DNA of 64,000 nucleotides. It comes from Aurantimicrobium minutum. Lineage in GTDB: Bacteria > Actinomycetota > Actinomycetes > Actinomycetales > Microbacteriaceae. Within the stretch, counting starts at the first letter, position 1. Every line of letters starts with the position of its first letter. The stretch is from positions 496,001 through 560,000 of the forward strand of contig NZ_AP017457.1 of assembly GCF_002355535.1 (NCBI RefSeq), in the 5' to 3' direction. Of the stretch, positions 55,763 through 64,000 are shown in pieces. The notes below the pieces were generated by a model. The model saw only the letters and a program-made list of their open reading frames with translations. It did not search any database and had not been told where the DNA came from. Both the position numbers and the translations under genes were made by a program.

Positions 55763-55803
55763 TCCTTTAATTTCCGTCCAGAGAGGCGGGGAAGGAGGTC
55801 AGA
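55763..55803 (+). promoter_or_regulatory. PyrR-binding RNA element in the pyr leader
   Basis: GTCCAGAGAGGCGGGGAAGG (55776-55795) matches the PyrR anti-antiterminator consensus. TCCTT (55763-55767) can pair with AAGGA (55792-55796), and TTCC with GGAA inside it. The stem covers the AAGGAGG Shine-Dalgarno of pyrR, so PyrR binding would block translation, as described for the mycobacterial pyr operon. Confidence 0.78.
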
Positions 55804-56346
55804 ATGACTGCACGAGCCATCATGCAGGCGCCTGACATGCAACGCGCACTGACGCGGATTGCTCACGAAATCCTCGAATCTAATCGAGGTGCACAGTCAC
55901 TCGTTCTTCTGGGCATTCCTACCCGTGGTGTAACCCTCGCACATCGCCTTGCGGCCATACTTGAATCCATCGTCCCCGGTACCTCTGTGCCTGTCGGCTC
56001 TTTGGATGTCACGATGTATAGAGACGACCTCTATCAGCAGCCCACCCGTTCTACAGCGCCAACAGAAGTTCCAGTGAGCATAGATGATGTGACAGTGGTT
56101 TTGGTTGATGATGTTCTTTTTAGTGGCCGGACGGTTCGAGCAGCGTTAGATGCTCTTACTGACCTCGGGCGCCCCAAGATCGTTCGTTTGGCAGTGCTTG
56201 CAGATCGTGGCCACAGAGAACTTCCCATACGTGCCGATTTCGTTGGGAAAAACCTTCCTTCTGCACACGGCGAGCGCATCAATGTGCGCTTAGTCGAACA
56301 CGACGGAGAAGATGGCGTAGAAATCGAAGAGGTGGTGAGCGCGTGA
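55804..56346 (+). CDS. pyrR: Bifunctional pyr operon regulator / uracil phosphoribosyltransferase PyrR
   Basis: RNA-binding regulator of the operon, with uracil phosphoribosyltransferase activity. The 180-residue protein has GIPTRGV, and the PRPP-binding [18 protein letters not shown] motif. AAGGAGG precedes ATG 55804 and lies within the predicted PyrR RNA site. It overlaps pyrB by four bases (GTGA). Confidence 0.95.
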   Translation: MTARAIMQAPDMQRALTRIAHEILESNRGAQSLVLLGIPTRGVTLAHRLAAILESIVPGTSVPVGSLDVTMYRDDLYQQPTRSTAPTEVPVSIDDVTVVLVDDVLFSGRTVRAALDALTDLGRPKIVRLAVLADRGHRELPIRADFVGKNLPSAHGERINVRLVEHDGEDGVEIEEVVSA

Positions 56347-57302
56347 AGCACCTCCTGAGCACCCGCGATGTCTCTCGCGATCAAGCTATCCAGCTACTCG
56401 ATATTGCTGAGGACATGTCCACCGTCAACGAGCGCGAGGTCAAAAAGCTTCCTGCATTGCGCGGAAAAACGGTGGTGAATCTCTTTTTCGAAGATTCCAC
56501 CCGGACCAGAATCTCTTTCGAAGCCGCTGAGAAGCGTCTCTCTGCAGACGTCATCAACTTTGCTGCCAAGGGATCAAGTGTTTCCAAGGGCGAAAGCCTG
56601 AAGGACACCACACAAACTCTCGCTGCTATGGGAATTGATGCGGTTGTCATTCGTCACGGCGCATCAGGTGCTCCACAAGTACTTGCTCAAAGTGGCTGGA
56701 TTGATGCCCCGGTCATCAACGCGGGTGATGGTACGCACGAACACCCTACTCAGGCACTGCTCGATGCTTTCACCATGCGCAAGCGTCTTCATGGTGCCGC
56801 TTCACGCGGCAAGGGTCTCGACGGTGTCAAGGTGACAATCGTGGGGGACATCTTGCACTCACGTGTGGCGCGCTCTAACGTGTGGCTGTTGCAAACACTG
56901 GGTGCTCAGGTGCAACTCGTGGCTCCACCCACTCTTTTGCCACACGCAGTCGACACCTGGCCCGTTTCGGTGAGCTACGATCTTGACGAAGCCCTTGCTC
57001 AGAGCAAGCCAGACGTTGTCATGATGCTTCGTATTCAGCAAGAACGTATGCACGATGCGTTCTTCCCCAACGAGCGTGAATACTCAAATATGTGGGGACT
57101 CACACAGGAGCGATTCTTTTCACTCCCTGCCAAAACAATGGTGATGCACCCCGGTCCCATGAACCGCGGTCTTGAAATCAGCTCAGTGGCAGCTGACTCT
57201 CCACAATCAACAGTTCTTGAACAGGTTGCCAACGGAGTGTCCGTGCGCATGGCAGCGCTCTACATGGTTCTCACCGGTGAACGAGAGGTAACTCATGACT
57301 AA
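56343..57302 (+). CDS. pyrB: Aspartate carbamoyltransferase catalytic subunit
   Basis: Forms carbamoyl aspartate. The 319-residue protein has the carbamoyl phosphate motif STRTR (52-56) in [13 protein letters not shown], and the [14 protein letters not shown] motif, then HPGPMNRG. The GTG start overlaps pyrR by four bases, and pyrC overlaps its end by eight. No pyrI regulatory subunit is seen. Confidence 0.96.
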   Translation: MKHLLSTRDVSRDQAIQLLDIAEDMSTVNEREVKKLPALRGKTVVNLFFEDSTRTRISFEAAEKRLSADVINFAAKGSSVSKGESLKDTTQTLAAMGIDAVVIRHGASGAPQVLAQSGWIDAPVINAGDGTHEHPTQALLDAFTMRKRLHGAASRGKGLDGVKVTIVGDILHSRVARSNVWLLQTLGAQVQLVAPPTLLPHAVDTWPVSVSYDLDEALAQSKPDVVMMLRIQQERMHDAFFPNEREYSNMWGLTQERFFSLPAKTMVMHPGPMNRGLEISSVAADSPQSTVLEQVANGVSVRMAALYMVLTGEREVTHD

Positions 57303-58632
57303 TCCAGATCTACTCATCACCGGAGCGACTCTCCCTGATGGAGCTCGTGCCGACATCCTTGTTGAAGGAACGCGAATTTCAGCTGTGGGTCAAGGTCTGA
57401 ACTCGGCTTCGGCGACCAAGATTGATGCTGATGGTCTGATTGCCCTTCCTGGTCTGGTCGATCTCCACACTCACCTTCGTGAGCCTGGATATGAGCAGTC
57501 AGAAACAGTACTTACAGGTACGCAAGCTGCTGCATTAGGTGGGTTCACGTCCGTCTTTGCCATGGCGAACACCCTTCCTGTTGCGGACACGGCAGGTGTT
57601 GTAGAACAGGTACTTCGTCTAGGAGATGAAGCAGGGTATGCAACCGTGCGCCCTATTGGTGCAGTTACTAAGGGTCTGGAAGGGCTTCAGCTTGCTGAGT
57701 TGGGTGCCATGGCTAACTCACGCGCAGCAGTCCGAGTCTTCTCCGATGACGGAAAGTGTGTCTTCGACCCACTCATCATGCGTCGTGCACTTGAATACGT
57801 GAAGACATTTGGTGGAGCTATCGCTCAGCACGCACAGGAACCACGTCTTACAGTTGACGCCCAGATGAATGAAGGTGAAGTTTCCGCTCGTCTCGGTTTA
57901 GCTGGTTGGCCAGCTGTTGCTGAAGAATCCATCATTGCTCGCGACGTTCTTCTGGCTGAACACACTGGATCTCGTCTCCATATCTGTCACCTATCCACGG
58001 CAGGTTCCGTTGACGTCATTCGCTGGGCGAAGAAACGAGGCATCAACGTCACTGCAGAAGTCACACCACATCACCTGCTCCTTACTGACGAATGTGCAGA
58101 AAGTTACGACGCTCGGTATAAGGTAAACCCACCTCTTCGACGCACTGAGGATGTGATGGCCCTGCGTGACGCTCTTGCAGATGGAACCATTGACATCGTT
58201 GTAACGGATCATGCCCCTCATCCAGTTGAATCCAAAGACTGTGAATGGGGTGCGGCTGCTTTCGGAATGGTAGGACTTGAATCAGCTCTCGCGGTCGTCC
58301 AAACCACCATGATTGAAACAGGGTTGATGGGCTGGAATGATGTTGCACGCGTTCTCTCTGAAACCCCTGCTCGTATTGGTGGACTGAATACCCACGGTCA
58401 GAAAATACAACCCGGAGTCCAAGCTGAACTTGTTTTGGTGGATCCTTCGATTCGTCGAAACTTTGGGATTGAGGACCTTGCTAGCCTGTCACACAACTCT
58501 CCATACCTAGGTGTTGAACTTGCTGGACAAGTTGTCACAACCATTCACCAGGGTTATCTCACTGCAGCTGACAAGCAAGTAGTGGATTCATCAATTGTTT
58601 CTGCCTCTGCACTGGAGGTGTCACGTGGATAA
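57295..58632 (+). CDS. pyrC: Dihydroorotase
   Basis: Cyclises carbamoyl aspartate to dihydroorotate with zinc. The 445-residue amidohydrolase has [10 protein letters not shown] (His58, His60), metal ligands further on ([17 protein letters not shown]) and [12 protein letters not shown]. It overlaps pyrB by eight bases and the next gene by eight. Confidence 0.95.
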   Translation: MTNPDLLITGATLPDGARADILVEGTRISAVGQGLNSASATKIDADGLIALPGLVDLHTHLREPGYEQSETVLTGTQAAALGGFTSVFAMANTLPVADTAGVVEQVLRLGDEAGYATVRPIGAVTKGLEGLQLAELGAMANSRAAVRVFSDDGKCVFDPLIMRRALEYVKTFGGAIAQHAQEPRLTVDAQMNEGEVSARLGLAGWPAVAEESIIARDVLLAEHTGSRLHICHLSTAGSVDVIRWAKKRGINVTAEVTPHHLLLTDECAESYDARYKVNPPLRRTEDVMALRDALADGTIDIVVTDHAPHPVESKDCEWGAAAFGMVGLESALAVVQTTMIETGLMGWNDVARVLSETPARIGGLNTHGQKIQPGVQAELVLVDPSIRRNFGIEDLASLSHNSPYLGVELAGQVVTTIHQGYLTAADKQVVDSSIVSASALEVSRG

Positions 58633-59161
58633 AGCACTCGTAACTGGAATCGTTCTTGTACTTGTTGTACTGGCAATTTTGGGAATGGTCTTGTCTTGGC
58701 GAAAGAAGGTCAAGCGGGATTCTCGTTTTCAAATAGTGTTGCCTGGAACCTCTGTCACTGATCACACTTCTGCACCGGTTGAATTTTCCGGATTCTACGT
58801 CGCAACAACGTTGGCTGTAGATCCTCTTCATCGACTTACACTTCCAGGTTTGGGTTTCCGTGCCGATGCCCATCTTTTGGTTAGTTCAGATGGAATTACT
58901 ATTGCTCCGCGAGGTGAAAAGAATACGTTTATTCCTTCTGCCCAGATTGTTCAGATTCATCGAACCCAGGTTGCGATAGACAAGGCTGTTGAAAAAGACG
59001 GCCTCACGGCAATTTCATGGTCAGCTTGGGATACCGCACGAAATGAATCTGTCGAATTTACCTCCTTTTTCCGCTTTTCAATCCCTGAAATCCGTCTCGC
59101 CTGCGAAAAGGCACTCGTTTCCAACTTCCCTAACGCCACATCGAAAGAGGTTTCCTCGTGA
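58625..59161 (+). CDS. PH-like membrane protein in the pyrimidine operon
   Basis: A 178-residue protein with one N-terminal helix (about 4-24), a basic SWRKKVKRD stretch and a cytoplasmic domain that looks like a PH/bPH fold ([36 protein letters not shown]). Homologues in the same place between pyrC and carA are annotated only as membrane or export proteins (for example in mycobacteria). GTG 58625 follows GGAGG and overlaps the pyrC stop by eight bases. It overlaps carA by four bases. Function unknown. Confidence 0.78.
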   Translation: MDKALVTGIVLVLVVLAILGMVLSWRKKVKRDSRFQIVLPGTSVTDHTSAPVEFSGFYVATTLAVDPLHRLTLPGLGFRADAHLLVSSDGITIAPRGEKNTFIPSAQIVQIHRTQVAIDKAVEKDGLTAISWSAWDTARNESVEFTSFFRFSIPEIRLACEKALVSNFPNATSKEVSS

Positions 59162-60312
59162 GTCTGACGACCCCCAATGCCGTATTAGTTCTCGAGGACG
59201 GTTCCCGTTACGAAGGCCGTGCTTATGGTGCTGAAGGAACCACCTTTGGGGAAATCGTTTTCGCCACTGGAATGTCTGGATATCAGGAGACACTGACTGA
59301 CCCTTCCTATGCGGGACAAATAGTTCTCATGACTGCGCCGCATATTGGTAACACTGGAATGAACGATGAGGACATGGAGTCTCGACGTATCTGGGTTGCC
59401 GGCTATGTCGTGCGAGATGCCTCACGTATCGTCTCGAACTTCCGTGCTGAACGAAGCCTGGATAACGACCTTGATCACGAAGGCATCGTCGGTATACAAG
59501 GCATCGACACCCGCGCAGTTACCCGCCACATTCGCTCAAAGGGTGCCATGCGCGCTGGAATATTCTCAGGAGCATCAGCGGCAGAAACTCCTGAAGCTCA
59601 ACTCAAAAAGGTGCTTGAAGCCGACCAAATGGCTGGAAAGAACCTTTCTGCCCAGGTTTCTACCCAAGAAGAATATGTCGTTCCTGCAGTGGGGGAGAAG
59701 ATCGGTTCTGTCGCGATTCTTGACCTCGGTGTCAAGACCTCCACGGTCAACTACATCGCAGAGCGCGGCTTTGATGCTCACGTATTGCCACAGACAGTCA
59801 CGGCAGAGCAGATTCTTGCAATGAAGCCTTCGGCTTTGTTTTTCTCTAATGGCCCAGGTGACCCCGCAGCTAGTGACAAACATGTGGAGCTACTCAGCAC
59901 TGTCTTGAAGGCAGGAATTCCCTTCTTTGGGATTTGTTTTGGCAATCAGTTATTGGGTCGCGCGCTTGGTTTCAAGACTTACAAACTGCCCTTCGGTCAC
60001 CGCGGAATCAACCAGCCGGTGCTGGATAAAGCAACTGGTCGTGTGGAGATCACCAGCCAGAACCACGGTTTTGCTGTGGATGCTCCGATCGAAGGAGTGC
60101 TTGAATCTCCAGCCGGATTTGGCCGGGTCGAGGTGAGCCATTACAGCTTGAACGACCAAGTTGTTGAAGGGCTTCGTTGCCTCGACATCAATGCATTCTC
60201 TGTCCAATACCACCCAGAAGCTGCGTCGGGACCACACGACAGCAACTATCTCTTTGACCGTTTCCGCGACATGGTCCTCGCATCCGCTACTACCTCGGGA
60301 GCATCAAACTAA
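59158..60312 (+). CDS. carA: Carbamoyl-phosphate synthase small (glutaminase) subunit
   Basis: Hydrolyses glutamine and passes ammonia to CarB. The 384-residue protein has the class I amidotransferase Cys260 in [11 protein letters not shown] and the His-Glu pair in QYHPEA, with the N-terminal domain ([19 protein letters not shown]). The GTG start overlaps the preceding gene by four bases; carB overlaps by one. Confidence 0.96.
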   Translation: MSLTTPNAVLVLEDGSRYEGRAYGAEGTTFGEIVFATGMSGYQETLTDPSYAGQIVLMTAPHIGNTGMNDEDMESRRIWVAGYVVRDASRIVSNFRAERSLDNDLDHEGIVGIQGIDTRAVTRHIRSKGAMRAGIFSGASAAETPEAQLKKVLEADQMAGKNLSAQVSTQEEYVVPAVGEKIGSVAILDLGVKTSTVNYIAERGFDAHVLPQTVTAEQILAMKPSALFFSNGPGDPAASDKHVELLSTVLKAGIPFFGICFGNQLLGRALGFKTYKLPFGHRGINQPVLDKATGRVEITSQNHGFAVDAPIEGVLESPAGFGRVEVSHYSLNDQVVEGLRCLDINAFSVQYHPEAASGPHDSNYLFDRFRDMVLASATTSGASN

Positions 60313-63300
60313 TGCCACGTCGTCCAGACATCAATTCAGTCCTCGTAATTGGCTCCGGTCCAATCGTGATTGGTCAAGCTTGCGAGTTTGATTACTCAGG
60401 CACCCAGGCCTGCCGTGTGCTGCGTGAAGAAGGCATTCGAGTAATTCTTGTGAACTCGAACCCCGCCACCATTATGACCGACCCTGATTTCGCTGATGCA
60501 ACCTATGTGGAGCCCATCACTCCTGAGGTCATTGAAGCAATCATTATCAAGGAAAAGCCAGACGCCATTTTGCCAACACTTGGCGGACAGACCGCACTCA
60601 ACGCTGCCATCTCACTGCACGAGAATGGAGCTCTTGAGCGTCACGGTGTCGAGCTCATTGGTGCAAAAGTTGAAGCAATCCGCAAGGGTGAAGATCGCCA
60701 GATCTTCAAGGACCTCGTCCTCGCCTCCGGTGCTGATGTTGCCAAGTCCTACATTGCACATACCCTCGAAGAGTGCATCGAAGCAGCCAAGGACTTGGGT
60801 TACCCCCTCGTTGTTCGTCCGTCCTTCACCATGGGTGGTTTGGGCTCAGGCTTTGCTTACAACGAGGAAGATCTCATCCGCATCGCTGGTGATGGACTTC
60901 ACTCCAGCCCTACAAGCGAGGTTCTTCTCGAAGAGAGCATCTTGGGTTGGAAAGAATACGAACTCGAGCTCATGCGTGACACCGCCGACAACACCGTTGT
61001 CGTCTGTTCCATCGAAAACGTCGACCCTGTCGGTGTTCACACCGGTGACTCCATCACCGTGGCACCTGCGCTCACGCTGACTGACCGTGAGTACCAAAAC
61101 CTGCGTGACATCGGCATTGAAATTATTCGTCTCGTTGGCGTTGACACAGGTGGATGTAACATACAGTTCGCTGTCGATCCCAAGGATGGCCGTGTCATCG
61201 TGATTGAGATGAACCCTCGTGTTTCTCGCTCATCAGCGCTGGCATCCAAGGCAACCGGTTTCCCCATCGCCAAGATTGCAGCCAAGTTGGCAATTGGATA
61301 TCGCTTGGATGAAATCCCTAACGACATCACCAAGGTGACTCCAGCTTCCTTCGAGCCCACCCTCGACTACGTTGTGGTCAAGGTTCCTCGCTTTGCTTTT
61401 GAGAAGTTCCCTGCAGCAGATGCTACATTGACCACCACCATGAAATCTGTCGGTGAGGCAATGGCTATCGGCCGTAACTATGCGACCGCGCTTCAGAAGG
61501 CTCTTCGTTCTCTGGAGAAGCGTGGAAGCTCATTCCACTGGGGAGAGGAAACCCGTTCTGTAGAAGAGCTTCTTTCTATCTCCAAGGTTCCTACTGACGG
61601 ACGTATTGTGACCGTTCAACAGGCCTTGCGTAAGGGCGCAACGCCGAAACAAGTTTTCGATGCCACCAAGATTGACCCTTGGTTTATTGACCAGATCGTT
61701 TTGATCAACGAAGTTGCTGCTGAAGTTCAAGCAGCACATGAACTGAATGCCTCAGTCATCCGCTATGCCAAAGACTTTGGCTTCTCTGATGCCCAAATTG
61801 CAGAGCTTCGTGGACTAACCGAGCAGGAGGTTAGTAACCAGCGTTATGCCCTCGATATTCGACCCGTCTTCAAGACGGTAGACACTTGTGCAGGTGAATT
61901 CCCGGCCCTCACCCCGTATCACTACTCAAGCTATGACCTTGAGACAGAGGTGATGCCGAGTGATCGTAAGAAGGTCGTTATTCTCGGCTCTGGTCCGAAC
62001 CGTATTGGTCAGGGCGTTGAGTTCGACTACTCCTGTGTTCATGCCTCGTTTGCACTTTCGGATGCTGGTTACGAAACCATCATGATCAACTGCAACCCTG
62101 AGACAGTCTCGACAGACTATGACACCAGTGATCGCCTCTACTTCGAGCCTCTCACGTTGGAAGATGTTCTCGAGGTTATTCATGCCGAGAGCAAGTCGGG
62201 AGAACTTGTCGGAGTTGTTGTTCAGCTCGGTGGGCAAACAGCTCTAGGGCTAGCGAAGGGCCTCAAAGCTGCTGGTGTTCCTATATTGGGAACCACTCCG
62301 GAAGCAATTGACCTTGCCGAAGAACGTGGTGAATTCAGTCGCATCCTGGACGCAGCCAACCTTCTGGCTCCTCGAAATGGAACCGCAACGGATGTCGAAG
62401 GTGCGGTAAAGGTAGCAGAAGAGATCGGTTATCCCGTACTCGTCCGTCCTTCTTATGTGCTCGGTGGTCGCGGTATGGAGATTGTCTTCGACACCGCCAG
62501 TTTGCGTGATTACTTCGTCCGCATCGATGGCCAAGCCATTGTTGGATCAGAATCCCCACTGTTAGTAGATCGTTTCTTGGATGACGCTATAGAAATTGAC
62601 GTGGATGCGCTCTTCGACGGAGAACAACTCTACGTCGGCGGTGTGATGGAGCACATCGAAGAAGCAGGTGTTCACTCCGGTGACTCAGCTTGTACTCTTC
62701 CCCCCATTTCACTGGGAAAGAAAGATGTTGATCGCGTTCGTGAAGCAACTTTGGCTATTGCCAAGGGAATCGGCGTTAAAGGTTTGCTCAACGTCCAGTT
62801 CGCGATCGGTGCCGGAGTTCTCTACGTGCTCGAAGCCAACCCACGTGCATCTCGAACGGTTCCTTTTGTCTCTAAAGCGCTAGGTATTCCGCTTGCCAAG
62901 GCTGCGAGCCGCATCATGGTGGGGGAGGGTATTCGTGATCTGATAACCGAGGGTCTTCTTCCAGCTCAAGACGGTTCTGTAGTTCCTATGGATGCCCCTA
63001 TCGCGGTGAAAGAAGCAGTCCTTCCGTTCAAGCGATTCCGCACCCCTGCAGGCAAGGTAGTGGACTCGCTTCTCGGCCCAGAAATGCGCTCAACCGGTGA
63101 AGTCATGGGTATGGATGTGAATTTCCCCATTGCCTTTGCTAAAGCTCAAGCTGGAGCTTACGGTGGGCTACCATCATCAGGCACAGTGTTCATCTCGGTT
63201 GCAGATCGAGACAAGCGCAACATCATTTTGCCTGCACTTCGTTTCTCGCAACTGGGATTCAAGATTGTGGCCACAGAAGGAACTGCTGAAATACTTCAGC

Positions 63301-63602
63301 GCAATGGCATCCCTGCAAGCATCATCGGCAAGGTAAGCGCAAAGTTGGGCAATGACACCATAGTTGAACTCATCAACCGTAACGAGGTCGACATTGTGAT
63401 CAACACACCGAGTGGTTCAACTGCTCGTGCTGATGGGTATGAGATTCGTGCCTCCGCTATTGCTGCCGATAAGCCTCTCTTTACCAACATGGCTCAGGTT
63501 AGTGCAGCTGTTGCATCTATCGACACAATCCGCGAAGGTTTTGATGTGTGCAGTTTGCAGGACTATGCCATCAAGCGTCGTGAGGCTCTGGCCAAAGTAT
63601 GA
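60312..63602 (+). CDS. carB: Carbamoyl-phosphate synthase large subunit
   Basis: Makes carbamoyl phosphate for pyrimidine and arginine synthesis. The 1096-residue protein has the two ATP-grasp halves ([19 protein letters not shown] at the N-terminus, [20 protein letters not shown] at about 555) and a C-terminal allosteric domain with VINTPSG. Length is normal. It overlaps pyrF by four bases (ATGA). Confidence 0.97.
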   Translation: MPRRPDINSVLVIGSGPIVIGQACEFDYSGTQACRVLREEGIRVILVNSNPATIMTDPDFADATYVEPITPEVIEAIIIKEKPDAILPTLGGQTALNAAISLHENGALERHGVELIGAKVEAIRKGEDRQIFKDLVLASGADVAKSYIAHTLEECIEAAKDLGYPLVVRPSFTMGGLGSGFAYNEEDLIRIAGDGLHSSPTSEVLLEESILGWKEYELELMRDTADNTVVVCSIENVDPVGVHTGDSITVAPALTLTDREYQNLRDIGIEIIRLVGVDTGGCNIQFAVDPKDGRVIVIEMNPRVSRSSALASKATGFPIAKIAAKLAIGYRLDEIPNDITKVTPASFEPTLDYVVVKVPRFAFEKFPAADATLTTTMKSVGEAMAIGRNYATALQKALRSLEKRGSSFHWGEETRSVEELLSISKVPTDGRIVTVQQALRKGATPKQVFDATKIDPWFIDQIVLINEVAAEVQAAHELNASVIRYAKDFGFSDAQIAELRGLTEQEVSNQRYALDIRPVFKTVDTCAGEFPALTPYHYSSYDLETEVMPSDRKKVVILGSGPNRIGQGVEFDYSCVHASFALSDAGYETIMINCNPETVSTDYDTSDRLYFEPLTLEDVLEVIHAESKSGELVGVVVQLGGQTALGLAKGLKAAGVPILGTTPEAIDLAEERGEFSRILDAANLLAPRNGTATDVEGAVKVAEEIGYPVLVRPSYVLGGRGMEIVFDTASLRDYFVRIDGQAIVGSESPLLVDRFLDDAIEIDVDALFDGEQLYVGGVMEHIEEAGVHSGDSACTLPPISLGKKDVDRVREATLAIAKGIGVKGLLNVQFAIGAGVLYVLEANPRASRTVPFVSKALGIPLAKAASRIMVGEGIRDLITEGLLPAQDGSVVPMDAPIAVKEAVLPFKRFRTPAGKVVDSLLGPEMRSTGEVMGMDVNFPIAFAKAQAGAYGGLPSSGTVFISVADRDKRNIILPALRFSQLGFKIVATEGTAEILQRNGIPASIIGKVSAKLGNDTIVELINRNEVDIVINTPSGSTARADGYEIRASAIAADKPLFTNMAQVSAAVASIDTIREGFDVCSLQDYAIKRREALAKV

Positions 63603-64000
63603 GTGAAGTAGGGTTCGGGGATCGTCTCCAAGCTGCCTTCCAGCAGTTCGGACACTTGTGTGTGGGCATTGATCCACATCCGTTCCTACTCAAAGAGTGG
63701 GAGTTTGACGACACCTCTGTGAGCCTGCGTGAATTCTCACTGCGAGTCATTGATGCGTGTGTCGGTCAAGTCGGCATCATCAAACCACAGGTTGCCTTCT
63801 ATGAACGTCACGGCGCCAAAGGCTTGGAAGCCCTCGAATACATCATTCGACGTGCACGTGATGCTGGATTGTTGGTGATCTCCGACTGCAAGCGCGGAGA
63901 CATTGGCAGCACCATGGAAGCTTATGCTCAGGCATGGCTGACTCCAGGATGGAATCTGGAATCTGATGCCATTACTGTCAGCCCGTACTTGGGCTCTGGA
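63599..64000 (+). CDS. pyrF: Orotidine 5'-phosphate decarboxylase (partial, runs off the window)
   Basis: Last step of UMP synthesis. The first 134 residues are present and the frame stays open to the window end. The actinobacterial (subfamily 2) form is shown by [11 protein letters not shown] and the catalytic [11 protein letters not shown] loop, with YLGSG at the end of the visible part. ATG 63599 overlaps the carB stop by four bases. Confidence 0.95.
   Translation, partial: MSEVGFGDRLQAAFQQFGHLCVGIDPHPFLLKEWEFDDTSVSLREFSLRVIDACVGQVGIIKPQVAFYERHGAKGLEALEYIIRRARDAGLLVISDCKRGDIGSTMEAYAQAWLTPGWNLESDAITVSPYLGSG

Noticed and set aside
1-64000. CRISPR arrays, insertion sequences, prophage or integrated elements
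   Set aside because: No direct repeat arrays, transposase or integrase genes were seen. tRNA 3' ends show no duplicated attachment site, and gene order is the conserved chromosomal one.

Overview
This window is a dense stretch of core chromosome from an actinobacterium, most likely a small-genome member of the Microbacteriaceae (the Rhodoluna/Aquiluna type of freshwater lineage is a guess). The lineage is suggested by several families confined to Actinobacteria (SepH, DUF3000, DUF3093, DUF3159, DUF3710, DUF4193, DUF7455, a PAC2 protein beside the principal sigma factor), by topoisomerase IV genes next to that sigma factor, by the actinobacterial subtype of PyrF, and by conserved actinobacterial gene order. 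Base composition looks close to balanced, well below most of the phylum (judged by eye). Gaps between genes are very short. I see no insertion sequence, prophage, CRISPR array or transposon.

Layout. 1-10 kb: PAC2 protein (partial), principal sigma factor, DUF7455, topoisomerase IV (parE and parC, tail to tail), a phosphatase, sepH, DUF4193. 10-17 kb: DUF3093, dut, DUF3710, DUF3159, aconitase, dxs. 17-25.4 kb: fatty-acid oxidation pair fadB/fadA, an RNase D-like gene, DUF3000, a RibD-like reductase, sufE, a rhodanese, zapE. 25.4-28.2 kb: two tandem ammonium transporters. 28.2-28.5 kb: tRNA-Gly, tRNA-Cys, tRNA-Val. 28.5-41 kb: thrS, a HIT protein, pdxS-pdxT, yebC, ruvC-ruvA-ruvB, yajC-secD-secF, rel. 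41-45 kb: a poorly characterised AbiEi-like gene, a DUF349 protein, a membrane-anchored cyclophilin, rarA. 45-55.7 kb: rpsD, a 62-residue membrane protein, alaS, ruvX, mltG, aroE-aroC-aroK-aroB-aroQ, efp, nusB. 55.8-64 kb: the pyrimidine operon pyrR-pyrB-pyrC-(PH-like membrane protein)-carA-carB-pyrF, with pyrF cut by the window end.

The genes fall into a few functional blocks: transcription and chromosome topology, isoprenoid and TCA metabolism, beta-oxidation, ammonium uptake, recombination and Sec secretion, shikimate synthesis, and UMP synthesis. Regulation visible in the sequence includes a PyrR-type RNA element overlapping the pyrR ribosome-binding site, an 18-base element shared by both ammonium transporter promoters, two palindromes ahead of aconitase, a long foldable rpsD leader, and several genes (dut, dxs, ruvA, rarA, aroQ) whose start codon lies exactly six bases after a TANNNT -10 box, which implies leaderless mRNAs.

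I did not find a clearly new multi-gene system. The best leads are the natural His-to-Glu change in the second ammonium transporter, the conserved but uncharacterised membrane protein inside the pyrimidine operon, the leaderless promoter set, the compact divergent promoter between the cyclophilin gene and rarA, and the orphan AbiEi-like gene.
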